Shown here: positions 1 through 8,210 of the stretch, piece by piece | How the letters are laid out: every line of letters begins with the position of its first letter | Numbering within the stretch: the stretch's first letter is position 1 | Assembly (NCBI GenBank): GCA_002917775.1 | Contig: KZ627146.1 | Span: forward strand, 284,440 to 306,290 | DNA length: 21,851 nt | DNA from: Glaciozyma antarctica PI12 | Lineage: Eukaryota > Basidiomycota > Microbotryomycetes > Kriegeriales > Camptobasidiaceae | Direction of reading: 5' to 3' | The notes under the pieces: model-generated | Databases searched by the model: none | What the model was told of the DNA's origin: nothing | The model's input: the letters and a program-made list of their open reading frames with translations, nothing else | Position numbers and translations under genes: made by a program

Positions 1-890
1 TCGTGTGAAGGAGGGGGAGAGCTGATGCGTGTGAGCAGAGATCCATGGGTTCCCTGGGATCGCGCTCGAGGTGACTGGGACTGGGGACGTCGAGACGGTG
101 TGGCTGTTCTGAGACTAGGGCGACGTGCTGGTGCTGTTGTACTCTCACTCTGCAACCTGTAATACTCCCCGCTTGCTGCTTCTCGCTGCTCAGGAAGCCC
201 TCAGCTTCCAAGTCTCCGCGGAAGGCGCTCTCTCGTCAACCTCTCCGAAGCTCTCAACCAGCCTGCTTTCTTCCTCGCCCTTTCCCATCTCTCCTCTCCC
301 GAGGATCTCCTCGTGCCCTCTCGACGTCGAACAACACCAGCTGTCCCGGCTATCCCTCGCACCTCCGCTCGTTTTTCCAGCACGACGGATCGATGGGGTT
401 CGGCGCCTCCAGTCGTCTGACCTCCCCTCACCTGCTCGAGTACAGGGTTCCGGCCCGTCGGAACTTCGTCGAATGTTTGGCCTACAAGCGCACGTGCTTC
501 CCTGGCCTATCCCAAAGAACGGCCTGCAGCGGAGAAGTCGATTTCGTCGCCTCGGACCGCAATTGTCAAAGAACAGGTACGACTCTACGCATAGTCTTCC
601 ACGCGTAGCTTCATAGGTCTCCCTTGCGATAAATCCTGGAAGACGCCCGCTGCGCGCGATCGCTTCGGTGCGGCCGTGAGACGAGCGAGGACCCCTTCCC
701 CCAGAACGGACTGCCAGTTTCGCCTTTTTGTTTCTCTCCACACCTCGAGCATACTTACCTCAGCACCTGAGCCAGGCAGCTTCCTCTACACCCAGCCCTC
801 CACTGCACCATCCTCGCGGGCCTTCCCCCCAGCTCGGCATCTTCGCAATCCGCCTCGAAATCGCGTGACGCTCCAGCACACGCTCCAGCA
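1..890. other. Left-edge region without a supported gene; probable upstream/leader region of ZC1
   Basis: Open frames exist on both strands here (for example 125-616 + and 190-741 -), but they overlap each other, lack convincing ATG starts or domains, and are Ser/Pro/Arg-rich as expected for chance frames in GC-rich DNA. The stretch just before 891 is pyrimidine-rich with several CAG acceptor-like sites, which would fit a spliced 5' leader of ZC1. No RNA gene or repeat was recognised. Confidence 0.4.
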
Positions 891-1963
891 ATGTTCCCAT
901 CGTTCACCAACCTCCAGCACGACCTCTCGACGCCTCCCCACCGCACTGGCTTCGATTCCAAGCTCTCCCTCGACTCGCTTCAAGCGCATTCGGCCGCGTC
1001 AGGCAAGGTCAGGACCGAGAAGGTGGTGGCGCCGACGCCGTACGCGGGTGCGAAGAGAAAGAAGGGGCAGAAGGGACTCGGGCCGTCTAGGCATAGTAGC
1101 TGCGAGGTAAGTGCGAGACTGGGACGCGAGAGGAGAGCTCTGAGCTGACTGCGATTCTCGGGCGTGTTTAGCAGTGCAGGGCCAAGGTTGGTTCGCCTGG
1201 CTAGCACGTCCAGAGCTGCAGCTGATCAGTCTGTGCCCTTCCTCTCCACGTTCCTCTCTCTCGAAATCCAGAAAACCAAGGTTCGCGCACCTCCCCGCCT
1301 CCCGCTCGCTCGAGCCTCGCTGACGGCGACCGCGCTAGTGCGACAAGAAAGAGCACTGCTCCTCCTGCCAAATCCGAGGCGAAGTCTGCACCTGGTCTGG
1401 AGCTTTCCCTTCGTACGTCCTACCCCACCCCACCGCTCCCCTCCCTCCATCCCCTCTCGTCGAACTAAGGATCTCGCTCACCACCCCCTCCTAGCGTCCC
1501 TGCCGACCTCGACAACCCGGCCGAAGCCTCTTTCCGCGCCCAAGCCGAGATCGCACGCCTCCGCACGATCATTCACCACCTCGCCAACCGCCTAGGCGTC
1601 GACCCAGACGACCCGCTCTCCTCTCCCTCCTCTCCTCCCTCCCCCGCTTCCCTCGCCACCGACCTACGACTCTCGCCCCCTACAGAAATCTCGTACGCCC
1701 GCTGCTCCTCCCCCGAACCACCTTACCATCACTCAATCGACTCTACGCCCCGCCACTCGATCGACTCCTCAGCATCGTCTTACGACGATCCATTATCGAC
1801 GTTCTCATTCGTCACTGAGAGGAGTGGAGCGGGGCAGGGAGGGTATTACGATGCACCGTTGTCGTTCGGTGCTGAGAGGGGTGGAGCGGGGCAAGGAGGG
1901 TATTGGGAGGTGCCGAGGAGTGTGGATTGGCGGGGATACGAGGGAGGATTGTGGGCGCCTTAG
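891..1963 (+). CDS. ZC1: small Zn2Cys6 zinc-cluster protein, five exons
   Basis: Probable nuclear DNA-binding protein of the fungal binuclear zinc-cluster class. My model has exons 891-1106, 1172-1186, 1272-1280, 1339-1412 and 1495-1963, all with GT-AG borders and consistent phase, giving 260 aa. The six cysteines are residues 71, 74, 81, 87, 90 and 97 (CX2CX6CX5CX2CX6C), with the basic run RAKKTK inside the cluster. The domain is assembled from four exons, two of them only 15 and 9 nt. Residues 122-139 (AEIARLRTIIHHLANRLG) look like a short dimerising coiled coil. The tail has a 19-aa tandem repeat and ends with GYWEVPRS followed by WRG. No fungal_trans middle domain is visible, so it is far shorter than typical members. 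ZC3 at 20283-21115 is a clear paralogue. The ATG at 891 is the first in frame. Target genes are unknown. Confidence 0.8.
1815..1905 (+). repeat. 57-bp coding tandem repeat in the ZC1 C-terminus
   Basis: Two near-identical segments, 1815-1848 and 1872-1905, lie 57 bp apart and start with CTGAGAGG. They encode a 19-aa unit containing ER[SG]GAGQGGY twice. The spacing is a multiple of three, so the frame is kept. The second copy runs into the GYWEVPRS motif shared with ZC3. Confidence 0.75.
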
Positions 1964-2371
1964 GTCGTTCGGTCGGGGGGAGGTGGGTGCGGAGGTGGTG
2001 GGGAGGAGAGCTGGGAGGAAGGTTGTTGGGGTATTGTTGCGGGGTTGTACGCTGCAGAAGTTAGTCCGTTTTCGTCAGTTGCTGTTCCTGTACCCCCTTC
2101 CCCTGCCCATATCAGTATTTAGCTCAGGCGTACTAGTGCGCTCGCAAAGCTCGCCAATCCGACAGCGAGGAGCGTACGAGTGAGAGCAGCTTTGAGAGGG
2201 ACTGCACGAGAGCAGCGAGAGCAGAATGCCGACGCAGAACGCGGTGACGATGGAATCCAACATTGCGTTAACCTCACTGAGAAAGCGCGTATACAAACGA
2301 GTGTAGTGGGGGTCGAAAAAACGAATAGGTATGCGAGTGGGCGTGGAGTGAAGTGTCTGTGGAATAAGGAG
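1964..2371. other. Convergent intergenic region (3' ends of ZC1 and the membrane protein)
   Basis: About 400 bp between two stop codons facing each other. It holds no frame with a domain or good codon structure. It should contain both 3' UTRs and polyadenylation signals; no clear site can be named. Confidence 0.5.
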
Positions 2372-3529
2372 CTACGGCGTTTGCGTTACGTAGGCTGCGA
2401 CGCTCGTTAGCAGGCTCGCGGCGAAAGAGAAGGAGCCAGACGGACCTGTTAACGTGCCGATAGTGTTCCCTCCCGGGTTGACCTGCGAAGAACGGAGGTG
2501 AGCGAGGGTCCTGCCGCCACCAGATAAATCGCACGGACAATCGGCCGAGTGGTGAAGACGAACGTGCCACCTTCTGCATCGGTAGAGAATGTAGGGAAAG
2601 TGGTGAAGGAAGCGATGCCTCGGGAGGTGGGTTGAGAAGAGGTGTCGGAGGAAGAGGGAGGGTCCGAGGTCGATGAGGGAGGGTCCGAGGTGGTTGAGGG
2701 AGGAGGCGTCGACGAGATTGATGAAGGAGGCTCGCTGGTGGTGCTGGGAGGTAGCGAAGTGGTGGAAAGGGGCTCGGTGGAGGTTGAAGAGGAGGTGGTG
2801 GAGGTGGACGAGCTTGAGGACGACTCGCTCGTGGACGACTCGCTCGTAGTCTCTGGCAGTGCAGTCGTCTCTGGAGGTGGAGTCATCTCTGGCGGTGGGG
2901 TCGTCTCAACCGGCGCCGTTGTCTCCCCCACGAGCGTAGAAGTCCCGAGCACCGTCGTGACCTCGAACGTCGTGAAGCCGTTCCCCGCCGTGCTCGTCGG
3001 AGCTGATGAACTGCTCAACCTCTGCGCCTCGGTCGGCCCATCATCCTTGTTCAACCCTACCCCCAATCCCACCCCAAGCGCAATCGCCAGCCCCACCAAC
3101 CCCAGCCCAACCATCCCCAAAATCGCTCCCCGCGTCCTCCACCACGGCGTCTCCTCCTTCTCCTCCCAATCCTGCTCCCTCCGATCATCATACGCTGATC
3201 CTCCTCCCGAAGCTTGTGCCGAAGGGCCTTGTCCGGGAGCCCAGTACGCGCTTGCACCGGCTGCTTCGCCGCCAGAGGTCGGGCGACCGCGACTGGAGAG
3301 GTCCACCATCGTCGGGGTCGTAGGCGCCGTTCGAAGAGGCGGCCATGGGGTTGTACGACTGATCTTGGTACTGTGCATTGTATTGACCTTGTTGCTCGGC
3401 GTACGGGTGGTGTTGAGACTGGGAGAAGGAGTGTTGGGAAGGAGAGTGGGGAGGGTTGTAGGGCCCGCTGTAGGGATCCCCTCCGTTGCTTGCGTGCTGG
3501 TAGTAGGACGAGTAGCCTTGCTGTGCCAT
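2372..3529 (-). CDS. Single-pass membrane protein with Ser/Thr/Pro-rich stalk
   Basis: Unrecognised family. It starts at ATG 3529-3527; the first ~75 residues are rich in Tyr, Gln, Ser and Pro. A short intron then shifts the frame; the best fit is 3306-3261 (46 nt), with 3371-3293 (79 nt) as an alternative. After the charged stretch DDRREQDWEEKEETPWWR comes one transmembrane segment rich in Gly, Leu and Val (AILGMVGLGLVGLAIALGVG), then a long Ser/Thr/Pro region with PPSTTSDPPSS-type repeats, probably O-glycosylated and outside the cell. A 38-nt intron (2520-2483) leads to a last exon with a moderately hydrophobic end and the stop at 2374-2372. Length is about 357 aa. There is no N-terminal signal peptide, so the single segment probably acts as signal-anchor with the N-terminus in the cytosol. 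A wall or plasma-membrane sensor role is possible but inferred. An intron in the 5' leader ends 1 nt before the ATG. Confidence 0.7.
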
Positions 3530-4090
3530 TCTGCCAGGAAGAGTCAGGTCCTTCCCAAGTCAAGGTGCCAAGTCGCAAGTCCGTCCCCGCCTTCTTCCGT
3601 GTTGCTGTTCTCCCTCGAGCTGGCTGAGCAGCCTGATCCTCCCAGTCCTAACGCATGTTGCTGAAGCTCGAAACAAGCCGAGACTCACTTGTAGAGAGTG
3701 TTGCGCCTGAAAGCGTGAGGGAGACCGAGAGGTCGTGCGATCTGGTCGTGCTGAGGAGGCAAAGGAAGGGAGTCAGCTGCTGCACTGACTAGGATCTGAC
3801 CCCGCCTTGTTCTTCCCTCTCCTCCGTCCTCGTCGTCCTCCACCTTGTCCCCTCCGTCGTCGCTCTCCTCGCCACCACCGTCGAAAAAAACAACGATCCT
3901 CCGTCATCGAAGGAACTTCGTGGACCTGAAGGCCACAGAGGCTGAGTCGGCCAGCTGGGACTCACGGATTAGGTGCTACTGTGAGTAAAAACGAAGCTGT
4001 TGAAGTGTGCGCGAGAGGGGAGGAAGAAGGAGAGGCGAACTCCGCCGCCGGCTGTTGTTCGAGGCCAGGAGCAACCAGCTCCAGCCACAG
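3530..4090. promoter_or_regulatory. Divergent upstream region with a probable 5' UTR intron on the minus strand
   Basis: This region separates the starts of two divergent genes. On the minus strand a strong donor (GTGAGT from 3688) and an acceptor ending at 3531, just before the ATG at 3529, define a likely 158-nt intron in the 5' leader. On the plus strand a donor (GTGAGT at 3981) and an acceptor ending at 4090 could form a leader intron of the APSES-like gene. The only plus-strand ATG between 3530 and 4328 is at 3655, and its frame does not join cleanly to the gene downstream. Confidence 0.4.
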
Positions 4091-5809
4091 GCTCGGCTGC
4101 TTCGTTCTCCAGAGTCCTGTCTCTGCCTATTCCTCTGCTCACCTCTACGCCAGCGAGTACGCCAACCTGCCTCGTCCTAAGCCACTACCACTAGCAGCTC
4201 TCCCGCTCCACTTCCGCCTCGACCCCTCTCTCTCCTCGTCGACGGCGTGCCCCTCCCTCGTCGCCTTCCTCCCCTTCCGCCCGCACCCTACGCACTTGGT
4301 TGCTCAGAGAGGTACCGTATCAACCGAGGATGTGAGGGAGGGAAGCGCCAACGCCTGCGTCGAGGTCGTGCGGATCCTGGATCCGGAGCACAGGTACGTT
4401 GTCCTCGCCGTCGGAGAGGGTGGAGCTGATCCAGGTGGGAGGAGTAGGGAGCCTTTCGTGGCACTTTCGAGAATCTTTGCGGCGTGCTCTCTTACTCCAC
4501 TCGAAGGGCTGCTCCAGTTCTCGCTGCATCGACCGAGCTACGACTCCTCGCTCGGCGGCATCGCTCCCTGTACGTCCTTGCTATCCCACACTCCATTGAA
4601 TTCCCGCTCCACTTTATCCCTGAGAAGCAGCTGACCCCAACGCAGTCAAAGATATCTGGGTCCCCCTTGCCACCGCTCGTACCATCGCCCACGCTCTCAA
4701 CGTCCTCGACGAGCTCTCCGCGCTCCTGGAATGGGAAACCCGTAGCGCGTGGAGCGTAGAAGATAAAGAAGAAGGTGGTCTTCTCCACAAGTCCGTCTCC
4801 CTGCCCTGCCTCCATCCCCGCTAACCCATTCGCAGCTGGAAGATCCCGACCGACCGAATCCCTCCTTCCGAATACAGTACCTCCGCCATGCTCTCGTCCG
4901 TCCTTTCCTCCTCGGAGCTCTCCCGCACTAATCTCCGCTACAGAACCCCCTTCCAGCGCCTCCACCTCCTTCCCTCAACCCAGCTCCGCACCCTCCTCCC
5001 CCCTCTCCCTCCCCGCCCTCCGGCCTTCCCATCGACCTATCCAGCTCTCTGGGCCCGCCTCACAGAATGGACGATACTAGAGCACGAATCCCTTCCCTCC
5101 TCCTCCCTCTCGGCATCGCAACCCCCCGACCTAACCCTCAGCGCCCTCTACACCGCCCTCCTCTCCCTCACCTCGCTCTCCACCCCCCTCCCGATCGGTG
5201 CGATACCAGCGGGTGAGAAAGAGGGGAGCGTCTACGTTGTTGCGGGTAGGAGGATTGAGAGAGGGGCGGTGGGAGGGAGGGAGGGGAGGTTAGGGGTGGT
5301 AGAGGGGTTGGGGAGGCTAGTTGAGGAGGGGTGGAGGAGGGAGGAAGAACGGTTGAGTAGGGGTAGAGAGGAGGAGCGGCTGATTGGTGCGAGGGACGGG
5401 CTGAAAGGGGGAGAGGAGGGGAGGGAGGAGGGAGGGAAGGAGGTGCGCGAGGATCTGAAGTGGGAGGAGGTGCTGAGGCGGTTAGGCGCGGTGGAGGAGA
5501 AGGAAGAAAGACGGGAAGAGAAGGAAGAATTGGAGGAGCTGAGGAGGAGGGTGGAGAGGCTGGAGTGGGATTTGAGGGCGAGAAGCGAGATGGACCGGAG
5601 TCCGGTGAGGATTGTGAGGGATTGTGAGCAGTTGGGGATGAATGCGTTGTTGCTGGTGGTGATTGCTGGCCTTAGTTTTGCCGTACATCAAGCCGTTCTT
5701 TTGAAAGTGGAGATTACGAAGGACTTGCGACGCCGAAAACTGCTAAACGGATTATCGATCTCAAGCACAGCTACTCGACGTTCCCTCCCCCTGTTCCCTC
5801 CCCTATTGA
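4091..5809 (+). CDS. APSES-like protein with coiled coil and C-terminal membrane anchor (Bqt4-like); 5' end unresolved
   Basis: Exons that join in phase: ?-4393, 4448-4569, 4646-4790 and 4836 onward. The exon 3 product KDIWVPLATARTI, followed by a VLDEL..LLEWE stretch, matches the end of the APSES DNA-binding fold (WVPL..A..LA....V.D.L..L in Mbp1 proteins). Then follow a Pro-rich region, a long Glu/Arg-rich coiled coil (about 5215-5590) and one hydrophobic segment near the end (MNALLLVVIAGLSFA). Mbp1/Swi4-type ankyrin repeats are absent. APSES-like plus tail anchor is the layout of S. pombe Bqt4, an inner nuclear membrane protein that tethers telomeres; that role is inferred. The direct frame stays open to 6024, but an intron at 5683-5770 (branch CTAAAC) would give a stop at 5807-5809. 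No in-frame ATG is seen before 4888, so the first exon is missing from this model; 4091 is only a possible acceptor position. Confidence 0.5.
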
Positions 5810-7382
5810 CGACTCCCGCCATCGGAACGGCCTGGTCCGCCTGCCTTCCCACCGCACCTTGCGCATGCACACCGTTCGCCACCTGCTGTTGTCCCCCATC
5901 GACCCTCACAGGCTTAGCCGCCTTTTCCGCGCGAAACTCTGTGCAAACGTCCTTCATCTCAGGCAACGCTCTGCGCTCAACATCAGCACGCGTCGGAAGA
6001 CGAGAAGCGGAGGAACGCACTTGAGAAGGAACGGGCCAAGCTTCTTGAGGGTTAGGGCCGCGACAGTAGCCACTTTTACGTCCTGCTCGATGGCCTCGAA
6101 ACGCTCTCCAAGCGCTGCCGTCAAGGACTTGCCGACACCGAGCTCGGTGGCGAGTCGGTTGATGGCGGCTTGGACGTTGAGGAGCTTGGTTTCCAAAGCG
6201 AGCTTTTCCGCGTCTCGAGCGGCGTTCGACGTGGCTGCGGCGGTAGAGACCTGGTGGAGGTGACTCTTGACGCTCTCAATGTCGCTTGAAAGGAGCTGGA
6301 GAGATTCGATAAGGCGCGCCGGGTGCTGAGGGGAGTCGGGAGAGGGAGTCGGGGCGTCAGAGGACTGGGTTGGACGAATGATCAGCGGAGAAGCTGGGAA
6401 CAGGGTCGACGAGACGCACAAGAGGTGGCAGAGCCTTGATCTCGTTCTCGACGATGCCGAGACGTTCCTTAAGGTCGACGATCTGCGAAATGTGATGAGC
6501 TGGGGGTCGCTTACGCCCGGAGAAAAGAGGACACGCACGGACGCGCTTGCTTCCTTCTTCTCGGCCTCCAGAGTGGGAGCGCGCTGAGGATGGTAGACCG
6601 TCAGAGAACGATCGGGCAGTGGATGCGGAGATGGAAGCACCAGTGTGGGTAGAGTCCTGACCTCGTTCTCGATGACGGTGAGGCGCTCTTTGACGTCTGC
6701 AATCTACCACACACCACCGTTAGCTTCGGTTGAGCTAGAGAATAGAGACGACGCACCGGATCCACCGCGTCCTTCATCTCGACCTCCTTCTCCCTCGCTC
6801 GCTCCTCCCTCTCCAGCTCCTTCACAGTCCGCTCACGATTCCTCTCCTCAGCCCCATCCATCTTCTTCACAATCCTCTCCACCTCCTCCCACAGCGTCCC
6901 TCCCTCGGCCTTCCTCTTCCGCCCGACCTCCCTAAGCGTCTCCTCGACCTTCTCCATCTTGCCCGCCAGCACCACAAGCCTCTCCTCCGTCTCCGTCGTC
7001 TGCGGTGGCGGCGAAGGTACCACCACGAACGGCGCCGGACTCCCACTAGGTCGTCGACGAGGGTCCGTCGCAGGCTCCTGCCTCCTCTCCAACGCCGCCA
7101 ACCTCGCCTCCAGCCTACTCTCCGTCAGCATTCCTACCTTCCTAAGGAGAGAAGAGCGGCACCAGGGGTCGGAGGAGGGGGGAAGGAGGTCGAGGCGGAG
7201 GTCGAGGCGGAGGTCGAGGCGCGGGGCTGTGGTGGTCGAACGGGGCCGTTGGTGCTGGTGCTTGGAAGGTTGGAAGTCGAGGCGGTGGGGGCGGTCGTGC
7301 GGGGGGCGGATGGAATGCGGCAATTCACGAAGAGTGGGTTGGTGTTCGTGCGGTGGGGTGGCTGTGGTGGTGGTTGCGCCAT
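5688..7382 (-). CDS. Multi-exon coiled-coil protein of unknown function
   Basis: No known domain was recognised. Exons 6703-6662, 6583-6539, 6482-6420, 6364-6021 and 5970-5688 all join with GT-AG borders and correct phase, with stop at 5690-5688. The central part is Glu/Arg/Lys-rich coiled coil. Two small exons encode the same motif, IADVKERLTVIENE and IVDLKERLGIVENE. A second helical stretch (exon 6364-6021) ends in LTLKKLGPFLLK, and the tail is basic. The start is uncertain. ATG 7382 lies just after a good leader acceptor and opens a Pro/Ser/Thr-rich exon, which would need an intron at 7137-7046 (436 aa). ATG 7131 gives an uninterrupted coiled-coil start, MLTESRLEARLAALERR (383 aa). The gene is tail to tail with the APSES-like gene and overlaps its predicted 3' end. 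A structural or scaffold role is only a guess. Confidence 0.6.
7194..7229 (-). repeat. 12-bp tandem repeat coding for Ser-Thr-Ala units
   Basis: On the plus strand the unit GAGGTCGAGGCG is repeated about three times. In the frame of ATG 7382 on the minus strand it encodes repeated Ser-Thr-Ser-Ala. It is a simple coding repeat in a low-complexity N-terminal segment, not a CRISPR or regulatory array. Confidence 0.6.
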
Positions 7383-7389
7383 GGTGGAT

Positions 7390-8210
7390 CTGGGCAGGCG
7401 GAAGTTAGCTCGTGCACGACGACAGTCGTGAGTTGCTGCTGAAGCTGTCAAGCAGCCGTTGGCGCAGCGCCACATCAGCTCGGTTCCTACTTGAATCCGT
7501 AGCAACGCAATTTCCGCACTGGCGTCCACGTCCCTCCCTGCACACGACGAGGGGACGCGAGACTGCCAGCGCTTGGGTCTGTTGGCTGGTCCGCGCTCCT
7601 CCATCCTGCCTGCGAGAAGCCCAACCGCCGCCTCTGACTCTCCCACCACTCGCAAGACTCTGCTGTAGAGCTGAGCAAAGCCGTCCCGAGGTCCACCCGG
7701 TGGCCGTGCGGCCGTGGAGCGCTCGTTCTTTTGTCCCTTGCCAGCGAACCCTGCGCGTCCCCCGCCCATCCCCTGCACTCCTACCGCACTGCCTGCCACG
7801 CAGTACCACTCAATGCTGAAGCACATGACTCACCGAAGCTGGGTCCTCTACGAACCGAGACCTTGGTCGCGAGGTGGGGTCGGGTCCTGTGGGAGAGAGC
7901 GGATGGCCGAGCTGTTGGGCATTTTGGTTGATCCGAGTCGCGCTGTCGCCGCGATTAGACCGCGCTGATCTGGCTGGACGTCGAGTGGGCGCTAGTGGGA
8001 GGGAGGAAGGAGATCCAGAGCGCGCGAGCTCGAGCTGACGTTGTTCTTCGCCTCCCTCCGCTCTCCCAGGGCAGCCGTTTCCTCCCCGCCTGCACGACCT
8101 TAAGCAGGCAGCAGGTAGACCAGTCCCTTCTCACTGCGTAGAAACTAGCTGACAACACCGCCCCCCAACAGCTCCCTCGAACTCCTTCCCCTCCCAGCTC
8201 CCCCTCTCCA
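7390..8210. promoter_or_regulatory. Divergent upstream region with probable leader introns
   Basis: About 800 bp between the starts of two divergent genes. On the minus strand a strong donor (GTGAGT from 7833) and an acceptor ending at 7390, with a CTAAC branch point, suggest a 444-nt 5' UTR intron. On the plus strand the run GCTGACAACACCGCCCCCC then AACAG, ending near 8170, looks like a leader acceptor for the gene at 8211. Open frames inside are Arg/Ser/Pro-rich and show no domain. Confidence 0.4.

Noticed and set aside
125-741. Overlapping frames on both strands at the left edge
   Set aside because: No domain, no good start and mutual overlap; typical of chance frames in GC-rich DNA.
2642-3664. 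A 340-aa plus-strand frame rich in Gly, Val and Glu
   Set aside because: It is the antisense of the Ser/Thr/Pro-rich membrane protein; repeated TCC/ACC codons give GGA/GGT on the other strand. It has no domain of its own.
7194-7229. Short direct repeats as a CRISPR-like array
   Set aside because: The unit is 12 bp with no spacers and lies in a low-complexity coding segment of a eukaryotic gene.
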